In this document: positions 35,653-47,045 of the stretch, piece by piece
How positions within the stretch are numbered: position 1 is the first letter of the stretch
Layout of the letters: every line of letters starts with the position of its first letter
NCBI RefSeq assembly: GCF_947242115.1
Contig: NC_074718.1
Span: forward strand, 44,016,699 to 44,080,698
Source: Biomphalaria glabrata
Taxonomy: Eukaryota > Mollusca > Gastropoda > Planorbidae
DNA length: 64,000 nt
Direction: 5' to 3'
The notes under the pieces: generated by a model
Database searches by the model: none
What the model saw: only the letters and a program-made list of their open reading frames with translations
Told to the model about the DNA's origin: nothing
Program-made: the position numbers and the translations under genes

Positions 35653-36719
35653 GTTACTAGTAAAGAAAAGTTCTACTAATGTTTAAAATTCTGTCAAATA
35701 CACTTAATTGGACCAAATTCTTATGTACAGAAATATTTTTGCAACAAAGAAATTGTTTGTGTAATTTGTTTGTTATGACCAAAAATGATCACATTTCAAT
35801 GTCCATTGTGTTCTAATTTACTGAAATTTACTGTACTTGTATGTCAATTTAATTGTAAAGCTTAGCGCTCCATATTATTTATGATGACAATCCTCATTTT
35901 CATGACCTTTCCAGCTTAAGATTTGCAGAGGCATTTAGCCAAAATGTTGGATTAGTTGCCAATCTAGGTAAGTTTAGATCACTCTTGAGATTGAAATAAT
36001 TCAAGACTTAAGAACTAAAATTCATGCAGCCCTTGACAAAAGTAAACTTTGTTAATCTCAATTTTTAGGATGTGCTAAGTTTTATGTGTAAATATCTTAG
36101 CATATAAATATCTTAAATATTTGTGTATTAACTGTGTTTGTTGGATTTATTTTGTAAAGCAATAAACTGGTGAAAAGTGAACCATGCAAAACCTTTGTTT
36201 ACAAATAATTAAGATTTAATTCAGTTTGAACACAGACACATTTCTTTTACAATCAATTTTTGTACAAGGTTTAGACTATAAAAATAGGAAATCTACAATG
36301 TTAAATACATAAATAAAGTCATGGCAATGGTGAGCTGTAATAATACTGGACATTAAAATTTAATCAATTATTACTTTGTCCATCAAAGTTAAAATAAATG
36401 CAGATTCTGGTATACAATGTATTTACAGTAAATAAATTAGACTCAAGATTAAAAGTAGTACCATGTTTTCAGGACACTAAGCCACACCCTATTTTACAAA
36501 GCTCATATTAACTCACACTGTCTGTCTGGTAAAAAGTTTGTACACATTATTTCTCCCACACCCAATCTCGAATCAAGTTGAAATTTTGCACAATTATTTT
36601 TTGTACCTGACAAAACAAAAATCAATTAAATAATTAACCAATTAGTTAATTAACTATTGTCAATTATTTTGCTTATTATTCAACAAGGGAAAGAAATTGT
36701 ACATGACAGATGTGGTATA

Positions 36720-36990
36720 AGTTGAATTAGTCCTCTTGAGGACGCTTGAGCCCTGAGTTCAAATTCAAGTCACGGTAACAGTCACCAAGCTATCCCCTCT
36801 TCCCAAGTTGTCCAGGAAAGTGATAGGAAATTGCGTAGAACTTACATTAAACAAAAAGAATTGGTAAAAATATTTCTAATTGCACAGACTTATTGCTAGT
36901 CTAGATCTATTGCAAATTTAATTACATGACTGATCCAAACACATTGATACAATTACATTTAATATAAGCTATGTTTTTTTTTTTAAAGCA
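36720..36990 (+). repeat. SINE family C, copy 2
   Basis: Head around GAGGACGCTTGAGCCCTGAG and TTCAAATTCAAGTC (B box), body GAATTGGTAAAAATATTTC, TAATTGCACAGACTTATTG and CTAGATCTATTGCAAATTTA. Confidence 0.75.
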
Positions 36991-38644
36991 TTTTTTAAAT
37001 AATTTTTCTTGTTCAGGATTGAAAACAAAAAAAAAGCCATTCAATCTGATGGCATGTTTCCCTCCTTTGCCCCGTTTCTTTATTTTGCCAGTCAGTACTG
37101 TGATAGCTGTATTTCTACATTGCTGGGTTCTTTATATCAAGTAATTAGATTGACAAAAAGCCCAGTATTACAATGGAATAGGGTGGTAAATATGTCTAAT
37201 TATTTTCAGAACTGAAATCCGATGATCTAATATCCAATTATATATCACTATCCGTGGTATGGTAGAGGAAGTAACAGAATTTCTCTTTACAAAATAGAAT
37301 AACGTAATCCTTCAGGTATAAATCATGAAAATAATACACATTATAATTCCGATTCAATAATACATTTGTATAAATAGGCCTAACATGAAGCTTGAAATGC
37401 ATTGATTGAATGGATCTTGATATTTAATCTTTTTTTTCAAGTTTTTCAAGCTGGAAATTCTAGTAAGGGGAACCTAAAAGCTAAGTTTTTATTTTGAATT
37501 ATCTCCCCTTATATCATTTACTCTTCTGTGTAGAAACTTGAAGCTACTAGAAGCCAAAGGGTAAAATAGCAAAAGAAGCGCAGCCCAATGTAATTGTTGA
37601 TAAAACATCTATCTGGCAGTGGTGGAAAGACATGGGAATCGTATTCTAACCTGCCTAAAAAAAAAAACATACTCTCGTCACTTTGTAAACATATTTTTAC
37701 ATGTTGTTAACGACTTAAAGTTGTATATATATGTTGTTGTTTAATTGCACAATGTGTCTTCCTTATCGGGAATACTGGGGAAGCTGTAGTAGATGAGGAA
37801 AAAATTATGCAAATCTTAAAAGCAAAAAAGGGTACAGTTTAGATATGAGAAAATATGGAATATAAATTGTATTAATACTGGTCATTGATCACTTGAAGCA
37901 TAAAATGTATAAAATTCTATCGTAAAATATATGTACAGTAGATTGTAAAAAAAAAAAAAAAAAATTCCGTGTCAATGTTTCAGTTTATGTACAGTAAATA
38001 GAGTAGTTTAGACTCTTGGAACATCTGTCAGCAACACAAAAAATAAATGCATGTTGAACTGAACAAAACGTAAAAAAATAAGCTTCTCATAAAAATGTCA
38101 GTTTGCCCAACGCCTATGACAAGAAGATATAAACATGAAGGCACCCTTGTTATCACTAACATACTAAGTATGATTCAACTAGAGTATAAAAAATAAAACA
38201 ATGGAATGGATAAGAAGTTATTTGTTGTTTTTTTTGTACTTTATCAATCGCAAAAGTTGTCAATATTTTTTAAAAGATATTAAAAAAATGTATGTAGGGC
38301 ACTATTTAATAAATAAAATTTCAGATATATTCAACAAAATAGAAATAAATATTTTTGCACATAGAAATAATAAAATCCAAAAGTACCCGACACTGTCTGA
38401 ACACATACATTTTATTTCTACCAACATCATCTTTTAATTTTGTTCAAATTTTTTATATAAAAAATATAAAATAAAAAAGTTAATTTTTATAATTTATATA
38501 ATTTTGATTAATCTCAATGGCTGTTTTTGGGGTATTAAAAGACAAAAGTTGTTTTTTTAATTTCCTTGGTATATATTTCGTGTTAGGAGGCTATGTGAAT
38601 TTACTGACTAATCATTCCACTAGATGCCTATAAGTTGTGAAATG

Positions 38645-41600
38645 TTAATTAGGTAATGCATTTCTCCATCCCTGATGTAACTGTCTAGACAAAGCCTTAA
38701 CTAAAGAAGCACACCTAGTAAATAGTGCCATGTTGTTGATTTCATCTGGGTCTAAAGCCCTAAGGTACAGCTCCACTCCATACAGCTCCTCCCAAAGGAT
38801 GGTGTAGTTGGCAGGGATGAAGCTTACCCACTCAGTGTAATGAAAGTCTAGGGTCCACATGCTGTAGCCCATGATGCGGATGTCTTTCAAATGAGGTTTG
38901 TCACTGTCGTCTCGAGGCAAGACAGACGGCCTCGGGTACTGGCTGAAGACGGCCTTCTTCCAAACAGGTTCAGACGTCACTGTCGCGAAACGTTCATCAC
39001 ACTGTTCTGCAAGTGTCGTTTCATCATATTTCAAAACATCTTGTCTCGTAACTTTTGGTTGGAGATGTTTATTATCTGATCCTGTTATGTTTTTTATCAA
39101 TGGCAAGAAACTTGCTCCTTCAGTGCATAACAATGTAGAAAATGGTTGCGGAGGGCAAAGAGGAACAGTCGGTAGCCCAGCAATATCTGCTAGTGTTGGA
39201 AACAGATCCACCATTTCAACCAAAGCTGATGTCCTGTAGCCATTTTGATATCGACTAGACTCTTCATAATGATGTTTCTGTATAGTCGAATTTTTAATTA
39301 GATTTAAGTGTTCAGCTTGTACTTTGTCCTCGGACATAAACAACAGACTGAGTTCATTAATATCTTTCTCAGGTCCTTGCATTATTTCCTGATTCTTATT
39401 GTCATGTAGAGGGTCAATGAAATCAAACAGTTTCTCCCTGTCATCAAGTCGAGTGTAGGTCACGTTAGGTATATACACTAAGAGAGGGACACGAGTCGCT
39501 ACATCATAAAGACTGTACTTGGACCATTCCTGGTGCTCACCAAGAGACCAACCTAAAGGAAACAAAAACAATGGGTACAAATATTTCTAATTGCACAGAC
39601 TTATAATTGTTAGTCTAGATCTATTACAAATTTAATTACTTGACTGATCTAAACTTATTGATACACTTGGTTGTTTGTTTTTTTTGTTAAGTATTTTTTT
39701 GTATTTTGCTTGTTTTAATGACTGTTAAGTTCTTATTGCACCTTAAACCTACAATATGTGCAATATAAAATAAATTATTTCTATTTAAATGAAAAAACGT
39801 GTGAAATAAAAATGACATTATTTGTTCTTGTTTAATATTTAGCACTGAAGTCTCTTAAGGATATGTCACATTGACACAAGAGAACAACAACTGTAGATAC
39901 AATGAAAGATTTAGGCAGATTTGAAGTTCAAACTCAAACAAAATAAACAGCCACTTTGAGATTTGTTTTTCTCCCTACTCTGAGCCATGCCTTTACTTAT
40001 GTCATAATTTTGCAATGAGAACATAGTCTACAGAGTTACTAGAAATACCATTAGTATTAGTTGAGACTTCAATTAAATAGGACTATCAATAGACTTATTT
40101 CAATTATGGTTAAAATCTTGACAGAAAACAAATACCTACATTGCTTTGTTATAAATATTTGCCTGACATTTTAAATAATGCTCAGAATATCTGTTAAGAT
40201 AAGTACCAAATAAACTGTCACATAATCCTATGACCATATCTACACGATGTAATAAAAATAATGAAAAATATGTTATTTCAAAATGATAATTTATTTAAAA
40301 AAGGTTTACCTCTTAGAGAGAAATTTATTAGAACATAATGTCTTATCATGAGGTGTTTTTTTTTTAGACATATCACTGTTAGTTAGACAAGAAATAAATT
40401 CTGTGAGTTATCTAAGAAACAACTTGTGTGAGTTTGCTAAAAAATAAATTCTGTGAGCTAGCTTAGAAACGAATTCTATGAGTTAGCTAAAAAAAATAAA
40501 TTCTGTTTGCTAGCTAAGAAACAAATTATATGATTTAGCTAAAAAAACAAAAAATTCTGTTAGCTAAGAAACAATCTATGTGAGTTATCTAAGAAACAAC
40601 TTCTATGAGCTAGCTTACCATGGTCTCCAATAAATGTAATGACAGTGTTCTCAGCCAAACCATTTTCTTCTAGAGCACTCAAAACTCGACCAAGTTGAAC
40701 ATCCACATAAGTTGTGGCAGCATAGTAACTTTGTCGCACTAGAAGCTGAAACAATAATTAAGATACATTCTGATTTCACCTATAGCACTCACAGCATGTA
40801 ATAATTAACTATAAGCAATACAATGAGCATAGGATTAGAGGTACAAGCTTTTGAAACAAATTTACAGATTTTTTTTTTGCCTTTAGTTTTATGTTTCTTC
40901 CAGTCAAGTAGAAATATGTACAATTCAAAATGTTTGGTACTGTGTACCTTTCAGACCTAGCGATTTATGGGGCAAATGATATAATGCCATTCAACAGTAA
41001 AATAAACAAATATTTATACCTGATAGTTTTATCAGTCAAGTAGAAATATGTACAATTCAAAATGTTTGGTGCTGTGTATGATAGTAAAGTTCCCCTTTCA
41101 GACCTAGCGATTTATGGGGCAAATGATGTAAAGGCCATCTGTTTCTATAGTCCACGTTTCAGAGTATCATTTGGCCATCACAATGATACACCGCCTTTAC
41201 TTTTCCTCAACTAATGTCAGGTGCCCATTAGAGCTGGGTGAACTCAGAGGCACCCAAACATACTAAAATTTAAAAATCCCAGTCTTCACCAGGATTTGAA
41301 TCCAAGACCCCTCAGTTCAGAATCCAAGCGCTTTACCACTCAGCCACCACTGTGTATGATAGATAAATAAAAAATGTTTAATAAAAATGAGACTTTTCAA
41401 ATGTAGACGTGATGGTCAGAAGGCTTATAGAAAAAAAATGTCAGGGGTTGGCTGCCTGATTGTGTGATATGGGCTCTTGATGGTCTCAATGGTCCCAGAC
41501 TCAAAGCCTGCCTGCTGTCATCCACCGCCTTCCTACAGGAGGTTTGGGTTGAGGGAACATCCAAATCATGGAAAACAAACAAATGCATGCTGCCTGGTGA

Positions 41601-44331
41601 TGTGGTATGCACTTTGGACTCTCATTACGAAGGTCTCAAGTTCAAAACCTGCCTGCTGCCCTCCCCTGCAGGAGGATTGGACTAGGAGGTAATAATCTTC
41701 ATTTGAATACAGAATTTCCAAAATGTGTATTAATAAAATGACTACATTTTGTGAAACATTGCAAGGCATCCAACTTGCACTAGGTATTTTTACATTGGAA
41801 TGTAGATTGCGCAGACTAAAACCACTCTTTAGGCAGCCAAATGTATACTACAGTGGCTCAGTAGTCTGTTGTAGTCATGTGAAACACAGCACTCATCCTT
41901 AATCTTTGAAACCGAAGACAATGTCATTCAACAGTAAAATAAACCAATATTTATACCTGATAGTCTGAAGGTATAGAGAAAAGAAACTATTCCAAACGTG
42001 TACTGTACCTGATAGTCAGAAGGTAAAGGTCCAAACGGAAAACTGACATTTAGTTTTTTGACATCGTCTCTTTCTCTTAAGTCAGTCCATGGGTTCCAAG
42101 CCACCAGAGGCAGTCTCTCAGGATATGTGTTGTGTTTGGCTGGTTGAATCTCTGACAATGGATAGAGCTCTGAAAGACAAGATTATTATATAAATACTAT
42201 GAGGATTATGGAGATAATTTATAGCCAATTGAAATGTTACTGTAGAACAAATTAGAGACTACAAGTTATGAAATATGATGTTGTTTTTTGTTCTTCAATA
42301 TGTTTCTATTACTAAATTTAATACTTTTATTATAAAACTTAGTTAAGTCTTACTTAAAAACTCTTGTGGATATTTCAGAGGGATGTGGGGTTTCTGGAAG
42401 CCAACTGCTAAGAAAAAAGGTTGCTCTGACTTGGACATGTTGCCAAGAAACTCGACCGCAAAATCTGCTATTTGTATGTCTGGTAAAGTCCCTTCTGGCA
42501 TCTTGTTAACATCTACAGGACACACAATGTTTACACCTAGTGATCCATCAGCATTAGGACATACCTGTAGTTTCAACAGAAAGACAAAAGTTACTTAAAT
42601 ATAATGGAATGTGTAACAATAAATAATATTAAAATACAATTGACTTGGCAAGTACCTTTGCCATCTTGTACTTCTCTGTAGATGGGTGGTAGGGAGTATT
42701 AGTCCAACTGTATGGAGAGTCATCACTAAAATTGGAGGCTAGACCTGAGGAAAGTTGATCAAAATAGTTTTCTGATTACAAATTATTTTGCAAATATTAA
42801 ATCCGCAGCCCTGGTTTTAAATATATAATCATTACACTGTTATGAAAAGTGTGCATTAACAAACCCAATTTTAAATAAAATGTAAAGCATAAGTTACCCT
42901 TTCAGACCTAGTGATCTATAGGGCAGATGAAGTAAAGATCATTTGTTTTGAAAGCAGATGGTTAAAAAGGGTGTCAGGTGGTCAATACAATGACCAATCA
43001 CCTTTACTTACCTCTACTAATGTCAGGTACTCATTAGAGTTGGGTAGACTCAGGGGTGTGGGTTAGGGTTTCAGAATTCAAAATCCCAGTCTTCACCAAG
43101 ATTTGAACTTGGGACCCCTGGTTGACATGATTTCAGAAACCGAACTCAGCCAACATACATATGATAGTTACATCAAAATTCCTGACTATAGCCAAAAAGC
43201 TTAACATTTGGCTACACTTTCTTTGGTCATTAAATTTTTTTGTTTATTTAAATAAAAGTAAAGTTTCATTTTCAGATCCAGCTATTCATGGGGCAGAAGA
43301 TTTAAAGCTGTCTGTTTCTATGGTCAATGAAGGGGATCACGTGACTTTCACAATAATCAACCACCTTTTCTTTTCATTTATTTAAATGTATTTACAAAAA
43401 TGTTCATTTGTATTGGAGATTGCTACCTAACAAATATGATCTAGTAATTTAACTTATCGAAGAAAATTTTTTTTTCAACAATTATCAAAGAGTATCAAGC
43501 GGTTGTAAAAACTTGCAACCCACTGGGCATATTGTCAAGACTATATGCATCAAAAGAATGTTGTGGATATTGGATATAAGTGAGGTACCTGGGTGAAAAA
43601 CTTTTCCTACTGATTGCGTCACGTAACCATTTTCTTTGAAATGCTGAGGAAGTGTGGTGAAGTTACCAGCATGAACTCGCCAGTAAGAATAGAAATCATA
43701 TAAGCGTGTTGTGTCAGGTCTGCGACTTGTTAGGAATGAAACTCTACTAGGTCCACATATTGCTTGCTAAAAATAAAAAGAAACAAACGGATTAGAATTA
43801 AACTGATAAAATAATATAGTGTTGTAACCCTGTTTTTCCCTGACTAACGATGTTTTTTCCACGTGCAAAGATGGGTGATTTTTGTTAATGCTGTTGGGCG
43901 TAAATGACCTTGACTAGTGTGTAAATGGGTTAAGAAACTTTAGTCATGATTTTTGGATTTCTTGACTGAGGATTGTTTTCTATTGTGTTAGTGAATCGGG
44001 ATATGTAATTTGATTTGGAGATTGTGACATTATTTCTTTTTATCAGGGATATTGATTGATCATAGTTGGATTGTGCTTCTGCAATCGAAGAGATACCAGC
44101 GATCTGAGAATCGTGAGTTATTTTCTTTAGTTCAACCCCACGTCATAACAATAGTAATGTTATGAAGAACCCATTGCAGACATGAGAGGTAATTCACCTT
44201 TCTTATATTAAATAGGAAACAACTTATGATTTACTTAGGAACTAAAAATTCTTTTTTAATTTCCATTCACTCAAGAAAGAACTTATATGTGTATATAGAT
44301 ATTGTACAAGCCATTCCATAGCTGTTTTGTC

Positions 44332-44373
<42 letters not shown>

Positions 44374-45418
44374 GTCTAAAAAACCAACCTGAACATAAGC
44401 TTGCTCAAAGAGTACTGACTTCTGTGCCAAGTTGTCAACATTCAATGTTTTCATAACTGGTTCTCCATAACATCCAAGGCTTGTACGTAGATCATCAACA
44501 ACAACAAAAAGTATGTTTTGTCGTTTTGAAGATTCTTTAAATATATTATAGCTTGCTGTAAGTTATAGACTAATACATTTCAAATTGAGTAGTTCTAATA
44601 AACTGCAAGAGTTGCCAGTAAGTATTAAAGTAAAGAAGATGGAATTAGTCAAAAAGAGTGGTTTCAATACATCATGATGATATCAAGTTTCATGCTATCT
44701 AGTTGACTTTGTTGCAGATCTAACAGTTACAATTTACAGTAATAGTTATGATTATGATTAGTTTCATTTTCAGATCCAGCTATTCATGGGGCAGAAGATT
44801 TAAAGCTGTCTGTTTCTATGGTCAATTAAGGGGATCACGTGACTTTCACAATAATATTGAAATGACTGACAAAGTAACTGACTCATTAGACTAGTATTGA
44901 TGTCTCTCTTTTGGCTTTAAAGACAATTTTAGATCTAATTGTGACCACTGGCTGAAGTGTATGTAGCCAGATACCTCGTGTTAAACGCCTCTTTAACAAA
45001 TTTGTACAATTACAAATGCTCCTTCTTCCCTAGTCCTATTACTACTACAGCACGAAATGGGTTGCCTGAGACAGCCAGGAAAACCAATGACTAGGCAGAA
45101 TTTTAGTCTTTGATTAACATGTATGACTAGATTTTGATTGACTTAGGAACAGCATAGGCATAGGACATAATCATCTTTTTTAAGTAACATTTTATAAGAT
45201 AAGATAAGCGTTTAAGTTTAAGGCAGCCGGTCTAGGTATCTGATCTGGCCACATCTAGATCTATATATTAATATAAATATAATAATATTAGTATTGTAAT
45301 TTGTAACTGTTATTACTTACTTACCTTTTGACTTTAGAATAGAACTGGAACTAGCGACAAAAACTATAAGATTTATTAATAAAACAGTCACACATTTAAT
45401 AATTACATTCATTTCCAT
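38645..45418 (-). CDS. IDS: Iduronate-2-sulfatase, lysosomal
   Basis: Eight exons on the minus strand: 45418-45325, 44555-44389, 43766-43589, 42744-42656, 42564-42354, 42169-42009, 40745-40619, 39552-38645 (TAA), all in phase; 644 residues. The enzyme removes the 2-O-sulfate from iduronate in heparan and dermatan sulfate in the lysosome. Seen: N-terminal signal peptide ([20 protein letters not shown]), metal-site [25 protein letters not shown] with the cysteine converted to formylglycine, [30 protein letters not shown] and [11 protein letters not shown]. These follow human IDS in order and spacing. It is about 95 residues longer than human IDS (550 aa). The extra length lies in the last exon, after [15 protein letters not shown] and around [15 protein letters not shown], near where the human precursor is cleaved into two chains. 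Chosen start: first ATG at 45418; a second in-frame ATG lies two codons on. Confidence 0.95.
39557..39690 (+). repeat. SINE family C, 5'-truncated copy next to the IDS exon 8 acceptor
   Basis: ACAAATATTTCTAATTGCAC, AGACTTATAATTGTTAGTC and TAGATCTATTACAAATTTAA match the family C body. Read on the minus strand, its AAACAAAAACAAT start becomes the ATTGTTTTTGTTT run that leads into the CCTTTAG acceptor of IDS exon 8. Confidence 0.75.
39700..40380. other. IDS intron 7, unclassified part
   Basis: AT-rich; no exon or named repeat recognised. Confidence 0.35.
40386..40618 (+). repeat. About 28-bp degenerate minisatellite abutting the IDS exon 7 donor
   Basis: About eight units built on AAGAAACAAATTCTATGAG and TTAGCTAA. 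The last unit runs ATGAGCTAGCTTAC into the exon, so the donor GTAAGCTAGCTCAT (minus strand) is part of the array. Confidence 0.8.
40901..41135. repeat. Local segmental duplications in IDS intron 6
   Basis: CAGTCAAGTAGAAATATGTA, continuing to TGTTTGGT and GACCTAGCGATTTATGGGGC, occurs at about 40901-40983 and again at 41035-41130. A second segment, CATTCAACAGTAAAATAAAC then TATTTATACCTGATAGT, occurs at about 40986-41030 and 41926-41966. Confidence 0.8.
41096..41350 (-). repeat. tRNA-derived SINE family A
   Basis: Antisense to the plus strand: CAGACCTAGCGATTTATGGG, ATGATGTAAAGGCCATCTG, AGAGCTGGGTGAACTCAG, GGATTTGAATCC (B box) and ACCACTCAGCCACCACTG. Confidence 0.85.
41440..41700 (+). repeat. 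Two tandem tRNA-SINE heads (family B)
   Basis: Two successive units, each with a CTGCCTG-GTGATATGG-type A-box region, a CTC-AGGTCTCAAGTTC-type B-box region, then CCTGCCTGCTG and AGGAGG-TTGG-CTAGGAGG. The second (about 41585-41700) is better preserved. Confidence 0.7.
41880..41925 (+). mobile_element. LINE 3' tail scrap
   Basis: GCACTCATCCTTAATCTTTG then AAACCGAAGACAATG, like the ends at 16625-16660 and 35600-35640. Confidence 0.5.
42897..43150 (-). repeat. tRNA-derived SINE family A
   Basis: Antisense copy in IDS intron 3: CCCTTTCAGACCTAGTGATC, GGGCAGATGAAGTAAAGATC, AGATTTGAACTTGGGACC (B box) and AACTCAGCCA at the head end. Confidence 0.8.
43255..43375 (-). repeat. Truncated SINE family A (twin of 44758-44860)
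   Basis: TTTCATTTTCAGATCCAGCT, ATTCATGGGGCAGAAGATTT, AAAGCTGTCTGTTTCTATGG and GGGGATCACGTGACTTTCAC. The tRNA head is missing. Confidence 0.75.
44333..44369. repeat. A37 homopolymer near the IDS exon 2 donor
   Basis: An uninterrupted A run (T run in the transcript) that begins about 20 bp inside intron 2. Length should be treated with caution because such runs are assembly-prone. Confidence 0.85.
44758..44860 (-). repeat. Truncated SINE family A (twin of 43255-43375)
   Basis: About 95 bp are almost identical to 43265-43360, including truncation at the same point, which points to duplication rather than independent insertion. Confidence 0.75.
44985..45215 (+). mobile_element. LINE 3'-end fragment (WNGLPE family)
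   Basis: AATTTGTACAATTACAAATG, CTCCTTCTTCCCTAGTCCTA, GGGTTGCCTGAGACAGCCAG and tail AGGACATAATCATC and ATAAGATAAGATAAG. In IDS intron 1. Confidence 0.75.
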
Positions 45419-46604
45419 TTTTATTGGAAAATTATTTTGAATTATTATCAATTATGAAATAAATTATTATTATGATTAGGCTAGGCTCAGTGAGTGAGTG
45501 AGTGACTAGGCCCGACTAGCCACTAGCCTCACTAGGCCTAGGGCTCGGCTAGGCCGCTAGACTGGCTAGAGTGTGCATAATTTAATTAGATCTAGATCTA
45601 ATAACTTTAATTGATGCTGTACTTGTAGTCTAGATTAGACTCTGGATCACGTACACACTGTTGATCAAGATCTATATTAGCCTTTGTCTAGATAGTAGAT
45701 CTAGATCCAGACCAGACTCCTGACTCACGCTAGATTACTCTAGATTAGATCTGGTGACTGTAAACAGAGCTGTTTTTGTTTTGCTATCTTTAGTTATCTC
45801 TGAGACACAAGAGTACTAAGCTTGACCCCACAGAAGCTCGACCATATACATATAGGTCTGTGACTTGACCCATGACCTAAAAAATGAATAGACAGTACAA
45901 AGATGTAGCTTCTTACTATTTCAACAAATTGGATCAAAGCTTTATTAAAAAAACAACAACAAATGAAAGATATTAATTGAACCGCAATTACAAAGACAAA
46001 GTAATTTGTAATTAGGTAATCTATATCTATCTATTTCTCAAAAACATTAACCAAATCTTCCAAGCCTATTTATCTATCATCTCTATCATTCTATGTAACC
46101 GTAGCAGTAGATCTACGTGAAACTGAAAATAGAGCAATATACATATCTATAGAAGTTTTTAGAAGCAAAGGAAACGCTAGCGTGTTCCAATGTTTATATT
46201 TTCAATTTTGTACACACTAGACACAGTAACTTATCACACTCACACTACTCACAGTATTGTAGTCATTGTAGATCTAGATTCTATAGTCTATAGAGTGACT
46301 ATAGACAAAAATCTAGATTCTATACCTAAAGTTAATAGATCTAGCGACTAGATCTAATCATAACTAATCATATAAGATTCTGTGGTTCCAATCGTAAGTT
46401 AAGAACTTAAGTTTATTACTTTATAAGTATAAGTTAAGATTTAAGAGTTTTAATAAGACTTATGACTTATTTAATTAATATTAATAATAATAGTAACTAT
46501 AGTTTATTTAATCCGGACATTACATGAATGCGGACACTCGCTGTTTTTTTTTGGTCATTAAAATTAAATCTTTATAAGTTTAATTTGATATTAGACTAGT
46601 AATT
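45419..46604. other. Upstream flank of IDS, rich in CTAG and AGATCT
   Basis: Directly upstream of the IDS start is a GTGAGTGAGTGAGTGAC run and a CTAG-dense block (45475-45570), then many AGATCT/TCTAGA palindromes to about 46360. It should hold the IDS promoter and 5' UTR, but no element can be assigned with confidence. Confidence 0.45.
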
Positions 46605-47045
46605 CTGTGGCATTTTACGTCTCGAGAGATGATCTTTTCCCTTTGCAACTTCTTGTGTGACTAAATTACTAAAAAAGAGGCCAATCCTTGATACACAGCT
46701 GCGATCGCAGGTTGGGCATCATATATAATCTGAATATTAATCACCAGGCGCCGTTGCATTTTCACCCTTCTTTCTGCTTCTCTCTCCATGTGGATCTGTC
46801 CAGTGCCACCTCTTCCCAGTTGCCAGTGTCGATTTTGAAGAGCTTCATGTCGCGTTTGCATACATCCATGTAACGTAAAAGTGGGCGACCAGCGGCTTTC
46901 CTGCCTTCTATTAGATCGCCATACACTGATCATACAGGATGTCCTGTGGAAGTCGACCTACTGGCATTCTATGAATGTGGCCAAGCCAGCCAAGGCGTCT
47001 GCTGCTGATAACTGAGAAGATGTACTGGCACCCTGCATAATTTGT
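46605..47045 (-). mobile_element. LINE ORF2 C-terminal fragment
   Basis: On the minus strand, in shifting frames: SVISSRRLGWLGHIHRMPVG, RLPQDILYDQ, GRPLLRYMDVCKRDMKLFKI, DTGNWEEVALDRSTWREK and CDRSCVSRIGLFSHTRSCKG-like tail sequence. The terminal piece matches 62256-62352. Typical CR1/RTE-like LINE end. Confidence 0.8.

Larger units (their letters stand above)
35200..38644. other. Convergent intergenic spacer between carboxypeptidase and sulfatase
   Basis: AT-rich. Holds the LINE tail at 35600-35652 and SINE C at 36720-36990. 3' UTRs of both convergent genes must lie here; TTTATT at 38411-38416 could be the sulfatase polyadenylation signal on the minus strand. No further gene was seen. Confidence 0.5.

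Noticed and set aside
38898-39239. 113-codon plus-strand frame
   Set aside because: It is the antisense shadow of IDS exon 8.
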